Positions 56,209 to 64,000 of a stretch of 64,000 bases of DNA are shown in pieces (within the stretch, counting starts at the first letter, position 1; each line of letters begins with the position of its first letter). This DNA is from Planctomycetota bacterium (GTDB lineage Bacteria; Planctomycetota; Planctomycetia; Gemmatales; Gemmataceae): positions 24,009 through 88,008 of the forward strand of contig RFZJ01000006.1 of the NCBI GenBank assembly GCA_009920765.1, read 5' to 3'. Both the position numbers and the translations under genes were made by a program. The notes beneath the pieces were generated by a model. The model did no database searches. It was given only the letters and a program-made list of their open reading frames with translations, and was not told the DNA's origin.

Positions 56209-57054
56209 ATGCGACGATTTTTTTCAACCTTGGTTCTGGTAGCTTGGATTTATTCGGTTTGCGCCTTTGCTTTCGCACAAAGCCCCGCTGGATTATTCAA
56301 ATGGAATAAAGGGCAACAACTCACTTACAAGGTAGAGCATAGCACTGTTGCAACTGAAACCATTGCAGATTCAAAAACAGAATTCAAAAATCTTTTGGAA
56401 CTAAGCAAACGGTGGACTGTTGAAGATGTATCAAGTGAAGGCCTAGCAACCCTGACTTTGGTGGTCGAAGGAATCAAAATGAAAAGCACCAATCCAAAAG
56501 GTGATGAATTAAAATACGATTCTGCCAATCCAAAAGATTCCACTCCGCAACTTAAAGAACAATTGGAAAAATACATTGGAACAAAAATCGCAACCATAAT
56601 CATGGACACCCAAGGCAGAGTTCGCTCCGTCAAAGAAAGCAATTTTGGCGCAGCCTCAAAGTATGAAGTCGAATTGCCCTTTGCTGTAGTCGTTCCAAGT
56701 GGGGAAATAAAAAAAGGACTGGCTTGGCAACGGAACTTCAATATCACCATGGATCCGCCGCAGGGCACAGGTGAGAAATATGAAACAAGCCAGAAGTATG
56801 AATGCAATGCAATCGATGCTGGAAAGATTAAATTGATTATTTCTACCGAACTGAAGAAGACTCCAGAAAATATCGCTGACCAACTACCACTACTACCTTT
56901 TCTCGTCGAGGGCGAAGTCACCCTCGATGCCGAGAAAGGTGTCATGACAGAATCAATTATGAAAGTGGACAAAACACTCAAAGGCCATCAGGGAGAGAAT
57001 AGTTCCTACCGAATGTATTCTCTATTCAAGGAAACACTCACAAGCTCAAAATAA
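56209..57054 (+). CDS. Secreted protein of unknown function (DUF6263-like)
   Basis: 281 residues. Signal peptide 1-23 (ends FAFAQS). The mature chain is beta-rich: FKWNKGQQLTYKVEHS, LATLTLVVEGIKMK, KIATIIMDTQGRVRSV, GLAWQRNFNITMDPP, GEVTLDAEKGVMTES. This alternation and the GKVR-like central motif resemble DUF6263/lipoprotein-carrier-like proteins common in planctomycetes, but I am not certain. Ends 3 bp from the convergent mdh. Confidence 0.75.
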   Translation: MRRFFSTLVLVAWIYSVCAFAFAQSPAGLFKWNKGQQLTYKVEHSTVATETIADSKTEFKNLLELSKRWTVEDVSSEGLATLTLVVEGIKMKSTNPKGDELKYDSANPKDSTPQLKEQLEKYIGTKIATIIMDTQGRVRSVKESNFGAASKYEVELPFAVVVPSGEIKKGLAWQRNFNITMDPPQGTGEKYETSQKYECNAIDAGKIKLIISTELKKTPENIADQLPLLPFLVEGEVTLDAEKGVMTESIMKVDKTLKGHQGENSSYRMYSLFKETLTSSK

Positions 57055-57057
57055 GGA

Positions 57058-58047
57058 TCAAGAAGGAATCAAATCCTTCACTGCATCCTTTTCCTCAAGA
57101 AGTTCCTTCAAGGTTGTCTGGAACTTAGACTGCCCAAAAGCATCCAGCTTAAGGCCTTCAACCACTTTATAATTACCTTTGCCATCGGTTGTGCATGGGT
57201 AACCAAAAACCAGATCCTTGGGTACTCCATATTCGCCCTGCGAAACCACAGCCATGCTAACCCAATCATTGGCAGGTGTACCTCGGATCACGCTTTTCAC
57301 ATGATCAATTGCACCGTTGGCCGCAGACATTGCAGAACTCATGCCACGCGCCTTGATGACTGCCGCTCCACGAGTCTGGATCGTGGAAACAAAGGTTTCC
57401 TCAAGCCATTTACGGTCCGTAATTATTTGCTCCGCGGGCTTTCCACTAATCTTTGCGTTGGAGAAATCTGGGAACTGAGTGTTGCTATGATTACCCCAGA
57501 TCGTCATCTGGGTGACATCGCTATTGGAAACACCGGCTTTTTTGGCCAAGGCGGTGCGGGCGCGATTGTGATCAAGTCGGGTCATTGCGGTCCATCGTTC
57601 AGCAGGAATGCTGCGCCCATTGGATCGGGCGACCAGGCAATTGGTATTGCAAGGATTACCCACCACCAAAATGCGTACATCCGAGGCAGCCTTGGCTGCA
57701 AGCGCCTTCCCTTGGCCAACAAAGATCTTCCCGTTTATGTCCAGAAGTTCTTTCCTCTCCATGCCTGCTTTTCTGGGAAACGATCCAACCAACAATGCGT
57801 AATTGCAGCCATCAAATGCTTTTTCGGCATTATCCGTAATCACGATGTCTTTTAATGTTGAAAAAGAACAGTCATCAAGTTCCATCGCAACGCCCTCGAG
57901 CGCGGGCAGAGCAGGGGTTATTTCCAGCAAATGCAATATCACCTGAGTATCAGGGCCAAATACCTCGCCAGAGGCCAATCGACCCAACATTGCATAAGCG
58001 ACTTGACCTGCTGCGCCTGTTACTGCCACTCTTACAGTTCCTGCCAT
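57058..58047 (-). CDS. mdh: Malate dehydrogenase
   Basis: 329 residues; GAGGGG before the ATG. NAD-binding [10 protein letters not shown], then [28 protein letters not shown], catalytic-site [18 protein letters not shown] and [13 protein letters not shown] (catalytic His). It belongs to the MDH type of about 328 residues found in cytosolic eukaryotic and many bacterial enzymes. Interconverts malate and oxaloacetate in the TCA cycle. Confidence 0.95.
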   Translation of the reverse strand: MAGTVRVAVTGAAGQVAYAMLGRLASGEVFGPDTQVILHLLEITPALPALEGVAMELDDCSFSTLKDIVITDNAEKAFDGCNYALLVGSFPRKAGMERKELLDINGKIFVGQGKALAAKAASDVRILVVGNPCNTNCLVARSNGRSIPAERWTAMTRLDHNRARTALAKKAGVSNSDVTQMTIWGNHSNTQFPDFSNAKISGKPAEQIITDRKWLEETFVSTIQTRGAAVIKARGMSSAMSAANGAIDHVKSVIRGTPANDWVSMAVVSQGEYGVPKDLVFGYPCTTDGKGNYKVVEGLKLDAFGQSKFQTTLKELLEEKDAVKDLIPS

Positions 58048-58263
58048 GATAATCCCCTCAATCGTATAATAAGAAAAATCAATGAAGCTTCGGCAATCAT
58101 ACCCTCGACTTCATGCTTAGAAAACATATTTTATAAGGTACCAAGGCGTGTGCGACTCGGCCACAACCTATTTGTAGGTTTAATCCCAAAAACGACCGGG
58201 TTTCATCTGATCTTGTCTTTATTTTTTGTGGTCTACTTACTCTTTTAGACATGTGAGGTTTAA

Positions 58264-59295
<1,032 letters not shown>

Positions 59296-59312
59296 TTAAG
59301 GTTTATTTTTCA

Positions 59313-59339
59313 GGGGCTGGTCCTTCATGGACCAACCCC
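59313..59339 (+). terminator. Strong intrinsic terminator between gap and pgk
   Basis: An 11-position stem GGGGCTGGTCC/GGACCAACCCC with one mismatch and a 5-nt loop, then TTTTCTTTTTTTT. It sits 18 bp after gap and 30 bp before the pgk ATG. Confidence 0.88.
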
Positions 59340-59368
59340 TTTTCTTTTTTTTCAGGACATATCCTCCA

Positions 59369-60559
59369 ATGGCCAAGAAAGATATTAACTCCCTACAAAA
59401 CATTCAGGGCAAAAAAGTTCTGGTTCGGGTCGACTTTAATGTCCCCCAAGATGAACACGGAAATATCACCAATGATCGCAGAATCCGTGGTGCATTGCCC
59501 ACCATCAAGGGATTGCTCGAAAAAGGTGCAGCAGTTATAGCAATGAGCCACCTTGGCCGGCCAAAGGGTGACCCGGTAAAAGACGCCCCTTTCAAAATGG
59601 ACAAGGTTGCAAAACGATTAGGAGAACTTTTAAATAAATCCGTACACAAGGTAGACAGTGTTGTAGGGCAAGAAGCCAAACACGCGGCTGCCAATCTTAA
59701 GGCAGGCGAGATCCTTGTACTTGAAAATGTCCGATTCCATCCAGGCGAGCAGGCTGCAGATGCTTCTTTTGCAAAAGAACTTGCAAGCTTGGGCGATATC
59801 TATGTGAATGATGCTTTTGGAACCTGCCATCGCAAAGATTCTTCCATGTATGGCGTACCCGCTGCATTAAAAGGCAAACCCCGAGTCGTTGGCACGCTTG
59901 TTGCCAAGGAACTTGCAATCCTTGAACAGCTCTTTAGTCATCCATCTCGACCAATGCTTGGGATATTAGGTGGTGGCAAAGTTTCCGACAAAATCAAATT
60001 CATCAAGGCACTTCTTTTGAAAGTAGACAAGGTAATAATCGGAGGTGCAATGACTTACACCTTCATGAAAGCCCAAGGAAAAAACATTGGTAATTCCCGA
60101 GTTGAAGCAGACAAACTTGATATCGCCCGTGAACTTTTAGAACTTGGCAAGGGGAAAATCCAACTTCCTGTTGATCATCTTGCAGTACAAAAGCTTGACG
60201 CCCCTGAAAGCGCCAAAGTTTTTGAAGGCGAAATCCCCGAAGGTTGGATTGGCATCGATATCGGCCCAAAAACCATTGAACTCTATTGTGCAGAAGTTGC
60301 CAAATCTGCAACCATCCTTTGGAATGGCCCCTTGGGCAAATTTGAAGATGAACCCTACAGCAAAGGCACAAAAGCAATTGCTAATACCATGGCAGCATCT
60401 AAAGGCGTGACCGTAGTTGGCGGTGGCGAAACTGCCGAAGCTGTCGAGGAGTTTGGACTGGCTGAAAAGATGACCCATGTTTCAACAGGCGGTGGCGCTT
60501 TCCTCGAATATGTTGAAGGCACACCATTTGCCGCCCTTGATGAAATCGATGATAAATAG
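59369..60559 (+). CDS. pgk: Phosphoglycerate kinase
   Basis: 396 residues from ATG 59369 (MAKKDINSLQNIQGKKVLVR); the frame extends upstream across the terminator but that part has no family match. Motifs: VRVDFNVPQDE, SHLGRPKG, LENVRFHPGE, NDAFGTCHRKDSS, GGGKVSDKI and GGGETAEAVEEFG (ATP site). Produces ATP and 3-phosphoglycerate. Its separate transcription from gap is suggested by the terminator; a promoter is not obvious in the 30 bp left, so partial read-through is possible. Confidence 0.96.
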   Translation: MAKKDINSLQNIQGKKVLVRVDFNVPQDEHGNITNDRRIRGALPTIKGLLEKGAAVIAMSHLGRPKGDPVKDAPFKMDKVAKRLGELLNKSVHKVDSVVGQEAKHAAANLKAGEILVLENVRFHPGEQAADASFAKELASLGDIYVNDAFGTCHRKDSSMYGVPAALKGKPRVVGTLVAKELAILEQLFSHPSRPMLGILGGGKVSDKIKFIKALLLKVDKVIIGGAMTYTFMKAQGKNIGNSRVEADKLDIARELLELGKGKIQLPVDHLAVQKLDAPESAKVFEGEIPEGWIGIDIGPKTIELYCAEVAKSATILWNGPLGKFEDEPYSKGTKAIANTMAASKGVTVVGGGETAEAVEEFGLAEKMTHVSTGGGAFLEYVEGTPFAALDEIDDK

Positions 60560-60564
60560 CAACT

Positions 60565-60593
60565 ACCCTTGGTATCCAACTAGAACCAAGGGT
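60565..60593 (+). terminator. Hairpin after pgk
   Basis: A perfect 9-bp stem (ACCCTTGGT/ACCAAGGGT) with an 11-nt loop, 5 bp past the pgk stop. The T-tract is weak (TTACC), so it may be a terminator helped by Rho or an mRNA-stabilising hairpin. Confidence 0.45.
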
Positions 60594-60709
60594 TTACCTC
60601 CAATACAATAACGCAATATTCGAGATTGATTTATAAGCCTAAACTATTGCGACTCAATCAGTCATGAGGTAGTTTTTCTTTCTGAATTTTTTCCAAGGTA
60701 GATGGCATT

Positions 60710-61798
60710 ATGAAAGCTGGAATCGTCGGGTTGCCTAATGTAGGAAAAAGCACGCTATTTAACGCCCTAACAAGTTCTAAAGGGGCTCAGGCTGCAAACT
60801 ATCCCTTTTGTACCATCGAACCCAACGAAGGAATCGTTCCAGTTCCTGATCCGAGACTTACCCGTATAACCAAATTTATTGTGCCACAAAAAGTAATCCC
60901 CTCTGCACTTACCCTGGTTGATATTGCAGGCATTGTAAAAGGTGCCAGTGAAGGCGAGGGAATGGGAAATAAATTCCTCACCCACATTCGCGAAGTGGAT
61001 GCAATCATTCAGGTTGTACGCTGCTTCGAAGACCCGGATGTCATCCATGTTGCCGGAAAAGTAGATCCCTTAAGCGACATCGAAATCATCGAGCTTGAGT
61101 TGATGCTTGCAGATTTACAAACACTTGAAGGGGCACTTTCAAAAGCGGAAAGAAGCGCCAAAGGCGGGGACAAAGAAGCAAAGGACAGGGTTGAAGCCAT
61201 AAAGAAATCTCTCGAGCAATTAAAAGCCGATAAACCCTTGCGCACCCTCAAGCTTCCCGAAAATGAAGCCAAAGCCATTAGTGCATTTGGTCTGATGACT
61301 GCAAAGCAAGTTCTTTATGTTGCAAACGTGGATGAGACCGACCTTGAAGGCAAAAGCCCGACGGTGCAAAAAGTGCGCGATTTTGCCAAGAAAGTAGGCG
61401 CAGAAGTAGTCCCTGTATGTGCAAAACTAGAAGCTGAAATCGCAGAACTCGACCCTGCAGACCGTGCCGAGATGATGGCCTCTGCTGGTATCACCGAACC
61501 CTCTCTTGCGGTTCTTGCCCGTGCTGCCTATAAATCACTTGGTTACCAAAGCTATTTTACAGCAGGCGAAAAAGAAGTCCGGGCCTGGGCTGTTCCTGTG
61601 GGGGCAACCGCACCACAAGCTGCAGGCGTTATTCATACCGATTTCGAAAAAGGTTTTATCCGAGCTGAAGTTTATACGCTTTCTGATCTTGAGCAGTACA
61701 AAACCGAAAAAGATATTCGTGCCGCTGGTAAACTCAAAATCGTTGGCAAGGAATACATCATGCAAGATGGCGACATCTGCCACTTCTTGTTTAATTAG
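60710..61798 (+). CDS. ychF: Redox-regulated ATPase YchF
   Basis: 362 residues, full length. Obg-like P-loop [21 protein letters not shown] (switch I), [22 protein letters not shown] (switch II), and NVDE in place of the NKxD guanine motif, which gives ATP specificity. The C-terminal TGS domain ([31 protein letters not shown]) closes it. Binds ribosomes and responds to oxidative stress. Single-gene unit. Confidence 0.95.
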   Translation: MKAGIVGLPNVGKSTLFNALTSSKGAQAANYPFCTIEPNEGIVPVPDPRLTRITKFIVPQKVIPSALTLVDIAGIVKGASEGEGMGNKFLTHIREVDAIIQVVRCFEDPDVIHVAGKVDPLSDIEIIELELMLADLQTLEGALSKAERSAKGGDKEAKDRVEAIKKSLEQLKADKPLRTLKLPENEAKAISAFGLMTAKQVLYVANVDETDLEGKSPTVQKVRDFAKKVGAEVVPVCAKLEAEIAELDPADRAEMMASAGITEPSLAVLARAAYKSLGYQSYFTAGEKEVRAWAVPVGATAPQAAGVIHTDFEKGFIRAEVYTLSDLEQYKTEKDIRAAGKLKIVGKEYIMQDGDICHFLFN

Positions 61799-61985
61799 GT
61801 TCCTAAGGGCTGCAGAAGAGTAGCAACCGAATCACAATGAATCAAAACACATTTAGATTTGGGTTAATCAATCACTTTCAAACCCATGGACTGTGTTCAT
61901 GGGATCCTTGGTTTTGAATAATAATAAGGGTAAAAAAACAAAATGCTCCCAGCGTAGTAAGTGGACTTAGGATAATCTATTGCCC

Positions 61986-64000
61986 TTAGCTCACGAAAAC
62001 GCCTTTGGTGTTGGTGGGATCGCCACTAAAGAACGAGAACAGCAGATCCAAGGCTGGAAAACTGAAGCCTTTAACTAATGGGGCGCCACCCGGGCCAGGC
62101 CCGGTGATTAGATCCAACACACCATCAAAGTTGCCATCGCTGACGCCTACCCGAACGCCACCTGTAAATACCGGATCATAAGCCATAAACTGGCTAATCA
62201 ACATGCCATCGAATGGATCCCATACCGCCACCACGGGCGCACCACCTGAACCAGCACCAGTCACAACAACAAAACGTCCAGTATTTCCAATATCGCCCGC
62301 AGCAACATAAACCCCACCCCTAAAATCAATCGGGTAGGCAAACCATTCGCTAATCAGATTCCCGTTTGCGCCATTGTAAACCTTCACATGGGCACTACCA
62401 CCAGGGCCAGCACCAGTTATCAAATCCAAAATACCATCTTGATTGATGTCTACCGAAGCGACGCTCACACCCCCGCGGAATTCCTCCGCGTAGGCAAAGA
62501 ACGATTTTAGAACCCTTCCTGTACTTCCATCGAATATCTTCACATGCGGACCGCCACCCGCACCAGCACCTGCGATAATATCCAAGCTTCCGTCGTTATT
62601 GACATCACTTAGGGTAATATAAACCCCACCAGCAAATGCCGGGTCAAATGCAAAGAAGGTTTGTTTGACCTCCCCAGTCTGAGGGTCCATAACCATGATT
62701 GCCGGTCCACCACCGGCACCCGGTGCAACCACCATGTCCATATTGCCATCGCCATCAATATCCCCCGCAGCGGTTCGAATTTCACCTTTGAATCCCTCGA
62801 AGGGGACCATGGTTCCGATGATTGCACCGGTATTTGGATCAACAAGTGATACTGTGCTGGATCCGCCACTGCCGGGTGCCGGGCTGGTAGTAGGCATTAA
62901 TGGCGCCTGAATAGTATGCACTTCGATTGAAGGGATGAGATTTCCTGACGTGCCAGAATTTCCTGCAGCATCAGTATACACGCCATTTACCGTGATTGTC
63001 GCAACTCCTGAAACTCCTACTGTTGGAGTAAACACGGCATTGTAAATCTTTGGATTGCCAGTTACCAAAAGACTGGAGATGGCTCCATTCGTAACCGAGA
63101 TGGCACTTGTGGAAAAACCAACAGGTACCTCGCTGAACACAAAAGTAATGGCGGCAGTCTGGTTGATTCCCACCTCTGCAACACTGGAAGTTAGGGAAAT
63201 GGAGGGGCTCTCAAGATCAACTAGGTTGACAAGATAGCTGGTGGTTGCGGAATTAATACCATCGGAAACCGTCACCATAAACTGATCCGATGCATTGCCA
63301 GAAAGCTGGTCCACTGCGCTATGATTAGGAGTGTAAGTGTAGGCTCCGGTTAATGTGTTCACAACCAGGGTGCCGTATTGCCCAACACGCGTTGCAGTTC
63401 CATTACTAAGGACCACATTCAGACCAGAAATACCATAAGTGAAAACTGTGTTTTCATCAACATCGCTAGCGACGATGGTTCCCGTATTATTTGCAAAAGT
63501 ATCCGCAGCATTGGTGTTGTTGTAAACGACTGTTGCGATTGGAGCAATTGTTGGTGCATCCTGCACAGCTAAAATATTCACGCTAACAATTGCGGGGGCG
63601 CTATCAACGGTGCCATCGTTCACTTTGAAGGTAAAGGAATCTAGACCGTTCTCATTTGCATTTGGAACATAAGTGAAAGCGCCTGTCGTGGTGTTAGTGA
63701 TCGTAACCAAGCCTTTGTTACCCTGTGATAGCAAGAAATAAGTCAAGGTGCTGCCTTCAATGTCAGAACCCGTAAGTGTGCCCGTGTAGGCTGTGTCTTC
63801 GGTTAGCGAAATGGTTTGTGCATTTGCAATAGGTGTATCATTAACTGCAGCAATATTTACGGTGATGGTTGCTGGGGTGCTACCAACGGCGCCATCGTTC
63901 ACCGTGAAGGTGAAGGAATCTCCACCTGTAGCATTCAGGTTGGGAACATAAGTGAATGCACCCGTATTTACGTTGGTGATCGTGACCACACCCTTGGTGG
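61986..64000 (-). CDS. Giant secreted repeat protein: cadherin/VCBS-like and FG-GAP repeats (partial, N-terminus off window)
   Basis: The frame is open through the right edge: a GTG at 63989 is internal, since the residues before it (TKGV) continue the repeat NKGLVTITNTTTGAFTYVPN seen downstream. About 671 C-terminal residues are visible: cadherin-like/VCBS units of about 95 residues (SFTFTVNDGAVGSTPATITV, SFTFKVNDGTVDSAPAIVSV), a Big-type Ig domain (ITFVFSEVPVGFSTSAISVTNG), then about five 48-55-residue FG-GAP blades with calcium loops such as GDIDGDGNMDMVVAPGAGGG, DVNNDGSLDII and DINQDGILDLITGAGPGG. Probably a cell-surface adhesin or scaffold. The last blades end without an obvious sorting signal. 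Confidence 0.9.
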   Translation of the reverse strand, partial: TKGVVTITNVNTGAFTYVPNLNATGGDSFTFTVNDGAVGSTPATITVNIAAVNDTPIANAQTISLTEDTAYTGTLTGSDIEGSTLTYFLLSQGNKGLVTITNTTTGAFTYVPNANENGLDSFTFKVNDGTVDSAPAIVSVNILAVQDAPTIAPIATVVYNNTNAADTFANNTGTIVASDVDENTVFTYGISGLNVVLSNGTATRVGQYGTLVVNTLTGAYTYTPNHSAVDQLSGNASDQFMVTVSDGINSATTSYLVNLVDLESPSISLTSSVAEVGINQTAAITFVFSEVPVGFSTSAISVTNGAISSLLVTGNPKIYNAVFTPTVGVSGVATITVNGVYTDAAGNSGTSGNLIPSIEVHTIQAPLMPTTSPAPGSGGSSTVSLVDPNTGAIIGTMVPFEGFKGEIRTAAGDIDGDGNMDMVVAPGAGGGPAIMVMDPQTGEVKQTFFAFDPAFAGGVYITLSDVNNDGSLDIIAGAGAGGGPHVKIFDGSTGRVLKSFFAYAEEFRGGVSVASVDINQDGILDLITGAGPGGSAHVKVYNGANGNLISEWFAYPIDFRGGVYVAAGDIGNTGRFVVVTGAGSGGAPVVAVWDPFDGMLISQFMAYDPVFTGGVRVGVSDGNFDGVLDLITGPGPGGAPLVKGFSFPALDLLFSFFSGDPTNTKGVFVS

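Noticed and set aside
61883..61903. CCCATG/CATGGG hairpin downstream of ychF
   Set aside because: Only 6 bp with no T-tract close behind on either strand, so not convincing as a terminator.

Overview
The window looks like an ordinary chromosomal stretch of an AT-rich member of the Planctomycetota. The evidence is family content rather than a marker-gene phylogeny: a secreted cytochrome c/WD40 protein, a DUF1501 protein with a Tat signal, PQQ-type beta-propeller and PEGA proteins, a Ser/Thr kinase with a C-terminal anchor, a PP2C phosphatase, many small secreted Pro/Gly/Tyr-rich proteins, and a giant FG-GAP surface protein. Genes are densely packed on both strands. I see no phage, insertion sequence, CRISPR array or rRNA operon. 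One tRNA gene, tRNA-Arg(ACG), is present.

Layout. 1-4.4 kb: end-truncated cytochrome/WD40 gene, an Aas-like acyl-activating enzyme, and TrmJ. 4.4-8.7 kb: an A-B operon for a type IIA topoisomerase that looks more like topoisomerase IV than gyrase. 8.9-11.1 kb: a TolC-like protein plus a PhnD-like binding protein. 11.4-12.9 kb: a Clp-N/ThiD2/ThiE fusion for thiamine synthesis. 13-17.3 kb: dnaA and a GNAT gene among small secreted proteins. 17.5-24.2 kb: zinc-ribbon membrane protein, PEGA lipoprotein, PP2C, desaturase, bS21, PQQ propeller. 24.2-28.5 kb: a polytopic membrane sigma-54 activator divergent from an alpha/beta hydrolase. 28.5-33 kb: hisF-pilT-pilB-like-cvpA-like operon. 33-43.6 kb: DUF1501, small secreted protein, MFS transporter, DUF3501, bestrophin, kinase, carbonic anhydrase, priA, BON protein. 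43.8-48.5 kb: tRNA-Arg, second desaturase, ABC-F, Dabb, small membrane protein, and the most unusual non-coding region. 48.6-56.1 kb: metH, moeA, lnt, hydrolase. 56.2-61.8 kb: secreted protein, mdh, gap, pgk, ychF. 62-64 kb: C-terminal end of a giant repeat protein.

The genes are mostly housekeeping: replication (dnaA, priA, topoisomerase), central carbon metabolism (gap, pgk, mdh), one-carbon and cofactor metabolism (metH, moeA, thiE), lipid and lipoprotein handling (Aas-like, two desaturases, lnt), and type IV pilus/type II secretion ATPases. The best leads for something undescribed are non-coding: a promoter followed by a 121-nt element closed by a perfect 15-bp inverted repeat upstream of metH (48236-48397), and next to it a hairpin-rich, ORF-like segment (about 47894-48140). 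Secondary leads are a paired 18-bp repeat in the 27.2-27.6 kb divergent promoter region, a possible leader peptide abutting the ABC-F gene, and an in-frame tandem duplication at the start of moeA. Start codons were moved from the longest possible frame wherever a Shine-Dalgarno (SD) sequence or signal peptide favoured a later one.
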